The notes under the pieces were generated by a model. That model was not told the DNA's origin and ran no database searches. It saw only the letters and a list, made by a program, of their open reading frames with translations. DNA of 6,652 bases from Mariniphaga sp964540165 (GTDB taxonomy: Bacteria; Bacteroidota; Bacteroidia; Bacteroidales; Prolixibacteraceae): the NCBI GenBank assembly GCA_964540165.1, contig CAZILU010000160.1, positions 1 through 6,652 of the forward strand. Reading direction: 5' to 3'. The position numbers were made by a program, and so were the translations under genes. Shown here in pieces: positions 1-6,012 of this stretch. Position 1 is the first letter of the stretch. Each line of letters starts with the position of its first letter.

Positions 1-1
1 C

Positions 2-64
2 GTCTTTCTTTTTCTGTCTCCGGTCTCCGGTCTTCCATTTTTCATTTTTCATTTTTCATTTTTA
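2..64. repeat. Pyrimidine-rich tandem heptamer array
   Basis: Nine consecutive 7-base units can be read in a single phase. They are GTCTTTC (2-8), TTTTTCT (9-15), GTCTCCG twice (16-29), GTCTTCC (30-36), ATTTTTC three times (37-57) and ATTTTTA (58-64). Two different heptamer types therefore share one register, joined by a hybrid unit. The + strand is almost purely pyrimidine within each unit. The array begins at or before the left edge, so its full length is unknown. It lies upstream of the esterase gene and does not code. I recall similar GTCTCCG / ATTTTTC strings between genes in other Bacteroidota, but could not search for them here. The period is seen directly; membership in a dispersed repeat family is inference. 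Confidence 0.75.
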
Positions 65-116
65 AATGTATCCGTTTGTGTTATAAATCGTCATGCTCGT
101 TTCAAAGAATAAAATG

Positions 117-124
117 TACATTTG
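117..124 (+). promoter_or_regulatory. Candidate distal -7 promoter element of the esterase gene
   Basis: TACATTTG matches the Bacteroidota -7 consensus TAnnTTTG at every fixed position. No TTTG is found 19-21 bases upstream; the nearest, at 75-78, is 38 bases away, so the -33 element is missing. If used, transcription would begin near 130 and give a leader of about 110 nt containing the inverted repeat at 144-200. Confidence is low because only one half of the promoter is recognisable. Confidence 0.3.
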
Positions 125-143
125 CTTTTAAATATTTAACTAT

Positions 144-200
144 TCGGATGTTACTTCTGTCATGTCAACCATGCGCTGTCATCGAAATAACAACATCCGA
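144..200 (+). repeat. Inverted repeat in the esterase leader, possible mRNA stem-loop or operator
   Basis: TCGGATGTT (144-152) and AACATCCGA (192-200) are perfect 9-bp inverted copies separated by 39 bases. The loop also holds a 7-base direct repeat, CTGTCAT, at 157-163 and 176-182. In a transcript from the distal promoter candidate this could fold into a stem with a large loop ahead of the start codon. In DNA, the two arms, 48 bp centre to centre, could be a split operator. Nothing identifies a known riboswitch, and a 9-bp match in AT-rich DNA could be chance. Confidence 0.4.
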
Positions 201-202
201 CC

Positions 203-235
203 TTTTATGAGTGACAAGACACTACGTTAATTTTG
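203..235 (+). promoter_or_regulatory. Candidate proximal promoter of the esterase gene
   Basis: TAATTTTG (228-235) matches the Bacteroidota -7 consensus TAnnTTTG at every fixed position. A TTTT stretch at 203-206, 21 bases upstream, is a one-mismatch match to the -33 element TTTG. Initiation would be expected within a few bases of the ATG at 242, giving a leaderless or nearly leaderless message. That fits the absence of any Shine-Dalgarno sequence, but AT-rich DNA yields such matches by chance. Confidence 0.4.
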
Positions 236-241
236 TGAGTT

Positions 242-1147
242 ATGAAGTGGATATTGATTTTTATGCTCCTGTTGGCCTTTCAGGCACCAGCTCAACCGCG
301 GGTCGTTGAAGTTCCCGGCGGGTTTACCCGGATGAACGATGTTATTTACAAGCAAGCAGGTGATTGGGAGGGAAAAATGGACCTTTATCTGCCTCCGGTG
401 GGAGATGTTCCGGCCCCGGTACTTATAGTTATTCACGGAGGTGGCTGGAGGCATGGCAGTAAGGAGCAGATGGGCGGATTTAATGCCTGGTTCAGCATGG
501 GCTTTGCCGTTGTGAATGTGGGGTATCGTCTGAGTGATGTTGCCAAAGCACCGGCTGCCGTTGAGGATATTCGTTGTGCGGTGTCATTCATCGTTAACCG
601 GGCGGCGGAGTATCATATCGATCCGAACCGGATTGTCCTTTCCGGCAGTTCCGCCGGAGGTCACCTGGCGCTGATGGCCGGATTGACAGGCAACATCCCG
701 CTGTTTGAAAACGGTTGCAAGCCCGCCGGAGCATATCAGATTGCAGCGATCATTGCCCGCTATGCGCCCTCGATGCTTTGGGTGAAAGATGATGATGGTG
801 CCGATCATCTTATGAATGACAGCGCTGTGCGCGAATGGTTCGGCGACAGAAACACAGATCTCTTCTTCGCGCGCGCCATGTCTCCGATATCGTATGTGTC
901 GGAAAACAGTCCGCCCGTGCTACTGGTTCATGGAGATGCCGATCCTCGGGTTGCCTTCCGGCAATCGGTGCTGCTTGACCGGTTTCTTACAACGTTAAAC
1001 GTTCCCCATCGGTTTATCACGGTGAAAGGGGGTGGTCACGGACGCTTCACCAGGGAGCAGCAGGCTATGGTTGATGCTGAAACGGCCTCATTTTTGAAAG
1101 AGCATCTGTTTCAGCCGGATCATCGAGGCAAAGCTTTGCCTGAATGA
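242..1147 (+). CDS. Secreted alpha/beta-hydrolase, BD-FAE/carboxylesterase-like
   Basis: This 301-residue protein is a probable exported esterase that hydrolyses carboxylic esters. The true substrate is unknown; relatives act on acetylated or feruloylated polysaccharides and small esters. Residues 1-17 form a signal peptide with an APA|Q cleavage site and no lipobox cysteine, so it is probably periplasmic or secreted. The catalytic core is complete. HGGGW at 65-69 supplies the oxyanion hole, GSSAG at 135-139 carries the nucleophile Ser137, HGDADPRV at 230-237 carries the probable acid Asp234, and GGGHG at 263-267 carries His266. The length is normal for the BD-FAE-like family. An in-frame TGA at 236-238 excludes a longer start, so ATG 242 is the first available. 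There is no Shine-Dalgarno sequence. No carbohydrate-utilisation genes flank it here, so a polysaccharide role is not supported by context. The fold is certain; the specificity is not. Confidence 0.9.
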   Translation: MKWILIFMLLLAFQAPAQPRVVEVPGGFTRMNDVIYKQAGDWEGKMDLYLPPVGDVPAPVLIVIHGGGWRHGSKEQMGGFNAWFSMGFAVVNVGYRLSDVAKAPAAVEDIRCAVSFIVNRAAEYHIDPNRIVLSGSSAGGHLALMAGLTGNIPLFENGCKPAGAYQIAAIIARYAPSMLWVKDDDGADHLMNDSAVREWFGDRNTDLFFARAMSPISYVSENSPPVLLVHGDADPRVAFRQSVLLDRFLTTLNVPHRFITVKGGGHGRFTREQQAMVDAETASFLKEHLFQPDHRGKALPE

Positions 1148-1164
1148 ACTGATCCGGGTGCTGT

Positions 1165-1201
1165 CAGGTAAAACAGGCCGGGCATGATTTAAAATTACCT
1201 G
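1165..1201. repeat. Inverted repeat between convergent genes, weak terminator candidate
   Basis: CAGGTAA (1165-1171) and TTACCTG (1195-1201) are perfect 7-bp inverted copies around a 23-base spacer. They lie in the 66-bp gap between the ends of the esterase and helicase genes, where a bidirectional terminator would be expected. There is no T-run after the stem on either strand and the stem is short, so this is not a canonical intrinsic terminator. Confidence 0.25.
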
Positions 1202-1213
1202 GTTATGCATTAG

Positions 1214-4150
1214 TTAACTAAAAATATTCATTACCTCTTCGCTCGTGAGGTTTTGCAGGGGATTATTTGAATTGATCAGCTTATCGGCCAGGGAGCTTTT
1301 TTTCTGTTGCAGGTTTCGGATCTTCTCTTCGATGGAGTTTCGGGTGATAAATCGATAAACGAACACCGGTTTGTTCTGTCCGATTCGATGGGAACGGCTG
1401 ATGGCCTGATTTTCGGAGGCCGGGTTCCACCAGGGATCGATAATGAAGACATAGTCGGCCCCCGTCAGGTTAAGGCCAACACCTCCGGCCTTCAGGGAGA
1501 TCAGGAATACCGGTACATCGGGATGGTTCTGGAACCGATCAATTACTTCCTTGCGGTTTTGAGTTTTTCCGGTCAGGATGGCATAGTTCAGCCGGAGTTT
1601 TTCGAGCCGCTCCCTGATCAGCTCCAGATGCTTAACAAAGGATGAGAAGATCAGTACCTTATGCTTTTCTGCCACCACATTTTCAAGCATCAGGAAGATC
1701 TCCTCAAACTTTCCTGATTCGTCGATGGTGAGGTCGTTGAGCATCAGTGGATGGTTGGCTAATTGCCGAAGTCGCGTAAGTCCTTCAAGGATAAATACCG
1801 ATGACCATTTTACTCCTTCCTGTTCTATGGAAGCCAATATGGAGTTACGAATCATCGATTTTTCCGTTTCATAGACCTGTTGTTGCCTCTCTTCCATCTC
1901 GCATAGAATGATCTGCTCCATCAGCGGCGGGAGGTCTTGTTCTACCTCCTCTTTTCTGCGGCGCAACAGGAAGGGGCGGGTCAGGATCTGCAGTTTCTCC
2001 AGCGACTCCTGATCGTTCTGCTTTTCAATCGGGACGAGGTAATGACGACGGAAAAACGGCAGACTGCCCAGCATCCCCGGATTTAAAAAGTTCATCTGAG
2101 CCCACAAATCCGACAGGGAGTTCTCCACCGGTGTGCCGGTCAGGGCCAGCCTGTGTTCGCCTTGCAGCAGCATCACCGATTTGTAAGTCTTCGACGATGG
2201 ATTTTTTATGTACTGGCTTTCGTCAAGCACGAGGTAAAAAAAGTTCATGCCCGAGAACCAATCGATGTCGTTTCTTAGGATTCCGTACGTAGTAATTATT
2301 ATATCATTCTCCTGAGCGGCTTTTAACAGCATTTCTCCTGTTTGGCGTTGCGGTCCGGTATGGTTATAAACCCGAAGGGAGGGAGTGAATTTTGTTATTT
2401 CAGCCTGCCAGTTATGCACCAGGGAGGTGGGAACGACAATCAGCGATGCCCGATAGCCGGAATATTCAGATTGAACCGGGGCAAACAGCTGCAATTGTCC
2501 GTCGCTTTTTTGAGAGACGGCATGCGATGCGGAGGGTTTTGACTGACGGTATCGAAGCAGCAGGCTGAGCGTTTGCAACGTCTTACCCAAACCCATGTCG
2601 TCGGCCAGGCAACCCCCAAAGCTGTTTTTATGAAGCGAGGTCATCCAGGCGAGGCCGGTTCTCTGGTAACTCCGCAGAGTAGCCTGCAATCCTTCGGGCA
2701 GGGGATCATCTTCCGATGGTTGCGAAATCGACTTCAAAAAATCCGAGGCGATATTCCCTCCCGGTGGCAGGATCTCTTCCAACAGGGCCATGTGCTCCCT
2801 GGGAAAGAGCATCCGGCCATTTTGGTTTCGGGAGAAGGTGAGCAGGTGTTTGTAGCGGGCAAGCCACTCGGGTGGAATGATGGCCACCTCTCCGTTGGGA
2901 AGCTCAAATTCACGGATACCGTTCAGAATGTATTTTTTCAGCTTTATAAACGGGATGGTGATATCGCCAAAGGTCACCACCACATACAAATCAAACCAGT
3001 CCTCCTTTAAGGTAGGGACTATTTCGATGTCAGATTGACCGGTAAAGTAGTTTTTGTTGAGCTTCGACGGGGCCAGGGTTATACCATGCTGCGTTAAAAG
3101 CTCTTTATGTTGGTTATACCAGTGAATCAGGTAGTATAGGGATGTCTGATAATCGGGCAACTCCACGGCGGGTAGCGTGAAAAATCCGTTCCGCTCGACC
3201 AGTCCGGCTGCTTCGATTCGTTGAATAACCGACTGCTCCCATTCACTGTTTCGTCTGATTTTTCTATAATGGTAACCACTTCCGCTTTTTGTGAACAGTA
3301 CAACGACATTTTTTGAGTTTACTGCGAAGAATGTTTCACGATCGTAATGAAACCTCAGCAAAAAGGAGGGCATCGACATCAGGTTCTCCTCCAGGGTGAG
3401 GGTAGCATAGTGGTTGGCTTCACGGTCATCAATGGTAAATCCGACAGCTTTCACCTCATAGTCGCGGATGGTTTTACGAACAAATCCGGCGTAATAGCTC
3501 TCTTCCAGGGTGTTGGGCACAGATACCATCGATTTTGAAAAGAAGGGTTTTAGCTTTTTGGCATCCAGCTTGTCAAAAGCGATCAGTTGATCGCGAAAGG
3601 TAAATACACAGGGATGATTGGATACCAGCTTAATGGTACTGTTTTGCAGCGGGATCTCCTGATTATCCAGAAAAACCCGGAGCCGGTAGCTGGTCTCCGC
3701 CTCTTTTCGTTCAAAATAGAAGACCGGTTTTGCATAGAGCGGTGATACCCGGATCTCATCTTCCGGATAGATGTTGATCGATCGGATATCTTTGTTGAAT
3801 AGATGTACCGGGCTAACCATTAAGATGGTAGCTATTTTGAACATGCACTCATCGATGAACGGGGTGATCTGCTTTTCAAAGATCGCAGGATCAATACCGG
3901 TAAAAAAGCGGGTAACATTGGTCTCCCGGGTAAACCGTTTCATCAACCGCTCATCGCTGTATTTCTCCATGATCTCAACCAGGGCTCTTTCATAAGAGGT
4001 CAGGTTACATTCGGGACTCTTCAGATCCCGCAATTTCAGGTGTCGCTCGACCGTAAAAAATTTTTCATTTTTACAAACGAGATAAGGAAGAAAGACCCTT
4101 CCCAGAAAACGATGATCGGTAAGTACAACGATAAATTCGGTGTTCTCCAT
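1214..4150 (-). CDS. SNF2-family DNA-dependent ATPase/helicase
   Basis: This large SNF2/Rad54-like ATPase would use ATP to translocate on double-stranded DNA and remodel protein-DNA complexes; no specific partner is known. Residues are numbered from an upstream TTG at 4165; the preferred ATG 4150 is residue 6, giving 978 residues. ATG is preferred because a promoter ends just upstream and TTG lacks any ribosome binding site. Residues 1-490 are an N-terminal region I do not recognise. The ATPase core then runs in order: LRSYQRTG (497-504), Walker A DDMGLGKT (522-529), VVPTSLVHNW (577-586), motif II DESQ (648-651), LTGTP (675-679), KVLIFSSF (836-843), the GGVGLNL region (894-900) and SRSHRIGQ (923-930) with the arginine finger. 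There is no SWIM zinc finger. A poorly conserved-looking insert at about 540-572 contains QLQLF, resembling a sliding-clamp-binding motif. No methylase or nuclease partner is nearby, so no defence role is implied. Confidence 0.95.
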   Translation of the reverse strand: MENTEFIVVLTDHRFLGRVFLPYLVCKNEKFFTVERHLKLRDLKSPECNLTSYERALVEIMEKYSDERLMKRFTRETNVTRFFTGIDPAIFEKQITPFIDECMFKIATILMVSPVHLFNKDIRSINIYPEDEIRVSPLYAKPVFYFERKEAETSYRLRVFLDNQEIPLQNSTIKLVSNHPCVFTFRDQLIAFDKLDAKKLKPFFSKSMVSVPNTLEESYYAGFVRKTIRDYEVKAVGFTIDDREANHYATLTLEENLMSMPSFLLRFHYDRETFFAVNSKNVVVLFTKSGSGYHYRKIRRNSEWEQSVIQRIEAAGLVERNGFFTLPAVELPDYQTSLYYLIHWYNQHKELLTQHGITLAPSKLNKNYFTGQSDIEIVPTLKEDWFDLYVVVTFGDITIPFIKLKKYILNGIREFELPNGEVAIIPPEWLARYKHLLTFSRNQNGRMLFPREHMALLEEILPPGGNIASDFLKSISQPSEDDPLPEGLQATLRSYQRTGLAWMTSLHKNSFGGCLADDMGLGKTLQTLSLLLRYRQSKPSASHAVSQKSDGQLQLFAPVQSEYSGYRASLIVVPTSLVHNWQAEITKFTPSLRVYNHTGPQRQTGEMLLKAAQENDIIITTYGILRNDIDWFSGMNFFYLVLDESQYIKNPSSKTYKSVMLLQGEHRLALTGTPVENSLSDLWAQMNFLNPGMLGSLPFFRRHYLVPIEKQNDQESLEKLQILTRPFLLRRRKEEVEQDLPPLMEQIILCEMEERQQQVYETEKSMIRNSILASIEQEGVKWSSVFILEGLTRLRQLANHPLMLNDLTIDESGKFEEIFLMLENVVAEKHKVLIFSSFVKHLELIRERLEKLRLNYAILTGKTQNRKEVIDRFQNHPDVPVFLISLKAGGVGLNLTGADYVFIIDPWWNPASENQAISRSHRIGQNKPVFVYRFITRNSIEEKIRNLQQKKSSLADKLINSNNPLQNLTSEEVMNIFS

Positions 4151-4184
4151 AATTTGGTCAGGCAAATCAATTTTTAAAGACCCC

Positions 4185-4215
4185 CAAATATATATCGAAC
4201 CAATGAATCAGCAAT
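4185..4215 (-). promoter_or_regulatory. Promoter of the SNF2 helicase gene
   Basis: Read on the minus strand, TATATTTG (4192-4185) matches the Bacteroidota -7 consensus TAnnTTTG at every fixed position. ATTG (4215-4212) sits 19 bases upstream as a -33 element with one mismatch to TTTG. Initiation would fall near 4180, leaving about 30 nt of leader before ATG 4150. The promoter begins immediately after the stop codon of the upstream small gene, so the helicase can be transcribed on its own even if read-through also occurs. Confidence 0.6.
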
Positions 4216-4219
4216 GATA

Positions 4220-4378
4220 TTATGGTTTTTTGAAACCCAGTCTCGAAAGATACCTTTTTTTTGCCTCTTCCGGATCTGCATTAACAGGAATGTATATTTT
4301 TGTCCGGTGATTAATAACAACTGCCTGCATTTTTTGGAGATCAGGTGATTTGAATACCGTCTGTTTTTTTTCTGCCAT
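4220..4378 (-). CDS. Small basic protein of unknown function (52 residues)
   Basis: I do not recognise this family. The protein is 52 residues and strongly basic, with nine Lys and three Arg against five acidic residues. It has no signal peptide, membrane segment or cysteine, so it is probably cytoplasmic and could bind nucleic acid or ribosomes; that is inference from charge. The middle reads like a beta-strand segment (VVINHRTKIYIPV, 20-32), followed by a likely helix, DPEEAKKRYLSRL (35-47). The start at ATG 4378 is fixed by a near-perfect Shine-Dalgarno sequence, AGGAGGG, five bases upstream. A longer reading to 4522 would add 48 low-complexity residues and lacks such a site. It lies 69 bp upstream of the helicase start on the same strand and is divergent from yciH. 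The strong ribosome binding site argues that it is a real, well-translated gene. Confidence 0.75.
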   Translation of the reverse strand: MAEKKQTVFKSPDLQKMQAVVINHRTKIYIPVNADPEEAKKRYLSRLGFKKP

Positions 4379-4383
4379 TTTTG

Positions 4384-4390
4384 CCCTCCT
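4384..4390 (-). promoter_or_regulatory. Strong ribosome binding site of the 52-residue gene
   Basis: AGGAGGG on the minus strand is followed by a five-base spacer, CAAAA, and ATG 4378. This decides the start within a longer open frame. The esterase, the helicase and the DUF6340-like lipoprotein in this window have nothing comparable. Confidence 0.85.
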
Positions 4391-4613
4391 TAACATTGTG
4401 AAAGGTTTAAATGTACTCATAAATATTTGATTTCCCAATGATTTAAGAGTTTTTAACTTTATTGTTAATTCAAATGAAAGATAAAGGGGCAAAAGGGTAG
4501 CAGTAATGATTGAAAAAAACATTTTTTTTGTACCGGTTATTCGATCTCAGACAGAAACTATCCGGCGATGCTCTGCAGGAGATCACCGGGGAGTTATGAA
4601 TTAGGTAATCAGA
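4391..4613. other. AT-rich divergent spacer between the small gene and yciH
   Basis: This spacer must hold the promoters of both flanking genes, but I find no convincing pair. The nearest plus-strand match is TAACTTTA (4454-4461) with TTTC 19 bases upstream; the nearest minus-strand match is TATTTATG (4425-4418) with no -33 partner. A run of seven A (4513-4519) followed two bases later by eight T (4522-4529) could bend the DNA. The T-run ends in a -33-like TTTG (4527-4530), yet no -7 element follows at 19-21 bases. No further gene is evident. Confidence 0.5.
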
Positions 4614-4619
4614 AAGGAG
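4614..4619 (+). promoter_or_regulatory. Ribosome binding site of yciH
   Basis: AAGGAG followed by a five-base spacer precedes ATG 4625. It selects this start over an in-frame ATG at 4568, which would add 19 residues and has no ribosome binding site. Confidence 0.85.
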
Positions 4620-4624
4620 CATAT

Positions 4625-4972
4625 ATGGGTAAAGATTGGAAAGAGCGGCTGGGAGTGGTCTATTCAACCAATCCCGATTTTCAGTTTGAGCGTGAAAACA
4701 GTTCGGAAGAGGAGGCATTACCTCCAGGCCGGCAGAAGCTCACCGTGTCATTAGATAAGAAGAACCGGAAGGGGAAGAGTGTCACCCTGGTTTCCGGGTA
4801 TATTGGTCCGGATGCTGATCTCAACGCGTTGGGAAAGATGTTGAAGTCGGGCTGTGGGGTGGGTGGAACGGTCAAAGATGGGATCATCCTGATCCAGGGT
4901 GATTTTTGCGACCGGATAATGGATCTTCTGAAGAGTGCCGGCTATCCGGTGAAGCGGTCGGGAGGAAGATAA
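4625..4972 (+). CDS. yciH: SUI1/eIF1-like translation factor YciH
   Basis: This 115-residue protein is the bacterial homologue of eukaryotic initiation factor eIF1 (SUI1 family). Family members bind the small ribosomal subunit near the P site; E. coli YciH is known to influence start-site fidelity and has been linked to stress-time inhibition of translation, but it is not essential. The N-terminal segment VVYSTNPDF (11-19) is typical of bacterial members. The SUI1 domain spans roughly 38-112: a basic loop KKNRKGKSVTLVSG (45-58), then CGVGGTVKDG (77-86) and ILIQGD (88-93), which closely parallel the E. coli pattern CGCGGAVKDG...IEIQGD. Length is normal. It appears to be a single-gene unit, divergent from the 52-residue gene, with only 2 bp to the convergent lipoprotein gene, so any terminator must lie within that gene. 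Confidence 0.93.
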   Translation: MGKDWKERLGVVYSTNPDFQFERENSSEEEALPPGRQKLTVSLDKKNRKGKSVTLVSGYIGPDADLNALGKMLKSGCGVGGTVKDGIILIQGDFCDRIMDLLKSAGYPVKRSGGR

Positions 4973-4974
4973 GA

Positions 4975-6012
4975 TCAGTTTATTGCTTCCTGTTGTTGAA
5001 GTTTCAAAATTGATTGTTGCCTTTCCCTGACGATTTTCTGGTAGTTGGCAATCATTTGCAGCTCTTTTTTACTGCGGTATTTTTGAGCCAGATCGTAGGC
5101 AGCCGAGAGCCACTGCCGTGATCTCTCCAGGTTATCTTTCAACTCGTAAGCCAAAGCGAGGTTAAACCGGGCGTGAATGGCCATTTTCCCGTTTCGGTCG
5201 GCTGCATAGCGTTTCCAGAGCGCGATAGCCTCATCGGTTTTTCCCGCCTCAAAAAGAAGGGCGGCTTCCGTAAAATCGGGTAGGGGAGGCACTGAAAAGA
5301 TTCGGTTTACCGTTTCCCAGCGGGGCTGGAATCGCCGCGCGTAGGCTTCCCCGGCCAGCGAAGAAGCCAGTTCCATGGCTGTTCGGCGGGGCGGAGGCCG
5401 GTAGCCTTTCAGATGGTTACCTTCATCGTCATATCCATTCCAGAAAACGGTGTCGATCATCGATTTTCGTTCCACCCTGATGTTCTGTTTCGGATCGTAT
5501 ACCGACCAGACGGCCACCGTGATTACCTCATGGGCTTGGGGTGTTTCAAACGTCTTTGGATAGACAGAGAAGAACGAAGAGTAAGTTTCAAGGGCAATGA
5601 GCAGATCGCTGTTTGTAGCATCGGTGATCTTCCGGATAACATCTGCAGGCAGATCGGACAGATGACTGCCGGAATGTCGTTTAAATGTGTTGAAAGGCAG
5701 CATCTGGATCTCTTTAATCGATGACTGGCTTCTGAGCCGGTTGGCCAATTCATTCATACAGGTGGTCACCAGCAGGCTGTCGAACCGGGGCGGGTCGTTT
5801 TTTGCCCGCATCAGCCGGAAGTTGTTTTTATAGTAGTGGTCGAGGGTATCGCCCGGGTACTTAAATGCGCGGTAAACCATGGCAACGCGGGAGGCCTGTG
5901 GCGGGAGGGTAAGCTCTGCCGGCGAATAGACCTCAATCGGGTATTCACGAAAGACGGTGCACCCTGCAGCGATTAGCAGAACTGACAGGGCAAGAACGAT
6001 TTTTGGTTTCAT
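4975..6012 (-). CDS. DUF6340-like lipoprotein with C-terminal TPR-like repeats
   Basis: This 345-residue protein resembles the Bacteroidota family DUF6340, whose function is unknown. Residues 1-17 are a lipoprotein signal peptide ending in AAG|C with lipidated Cys18. No acidic cluster follows the cysteine, so surface export is not indicated and a periplasm-facing membrane location is likelier. The early segment PAELTLPPQASRVAMVYRA (31-49) is the pattern I associate with the family. Residues 130-190 form an alternating beta-rich domain (DLLIALETY, VITVAVWSVYDP). Two TPR-like helical pairs follow at about 247-281 and 282-315, including FNLALAYEL (283-291), and the tail 316-343 is likely a charged coil. 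It overlaps the upstream paralogue by ATGA, indicating translational coupling, and has no ribosome binding site of its own. TPR repeats suggest a scaffold or protein-binding role; that is inference. The family assignment is from memory of sequence patterns. Confidence 0.8.
   Translation of the reverse strand: MKPKIVLALSVLLIAAGCTVFREYPIEVYSPAELTLPPQASRVAMVYRAFKYPGDTLDHYYKNNFRLMRAKNDPPRFDSLLVTTCMNELANRLRSQSSIKEIQMLPFNTFKRHSGSHLSDLPADVIRKITDATNSDLLIALETYSSFFSVYPKTFETPQAHEVITVAVWSVYDPKQNIRVERKSMIDTVFWNGYDDEGNHLKGYRPPPRRTAMELASSLAGEAYARRFQPRWETVNRIFSVPPLPDFTEAALLFEAGKTDEAIALWKRYAADRNGKMAIHARFNLALAYELKDNLERSRQWLSAAYDLAQKYRSKKELQMIANYQKIVRERQQSILKLQQQEAIN

Noticed and set aside
2..64. Tandem repeats as a CRISPR array
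   Set aside because: Units are 7 bases and directly adjacent, without spacers, and no cas genes are nearby.
1165..1201. Intrinsic terminator between the convergent genes
   Set aside because: The stem is only 7 bp with a 23-base loop and no T-run follows on either strand, so it was kept only as a low-confidence inverted repeat.
2573..3010. 145-residue open frame on the plus strand
   Set aside because: It lies entirely inside the SNF2 gene on the opposite strand, and the product lacks recognisable motifs.
4151..4165. TTG at 4165 as the helicase start
   Set aside because: It would add only five residues, has no ribosome binding site, and leaves about 15 nt of leader from the predicted initiation site; ATG 4150 fits better.
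1214..4378. SNF2 helicase plus small protein as a defence system
   Set aside because: SNF2-like proteins occur in systems such as DISARM, but no methylase, nuclease, phospholipase D or other partner gene is present, and the neighbours look like housekeeping genes.
4379..4522. 48-residue N-terminal extension of the small gene
   Set aside because: The extension is AT-rich low-complexity sequence that crosses the intergenic spacer, while the strong AGGAGGG site points to ATG 4378.
4513..4529. A-run/T-run as a hairpin terminator
   Set aside because: The pairing would be six or seven A-U pairs around a tiny loop with no GC pairs, which is not a stable terminator.
4568..4624. Longer yciH starting at ATG 4568
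   Set aside because: There is no ribosome binding site there, and the added residues do not resemble the family N-terminus; AAGGAG at 4614-4619 marks ATG 4625.
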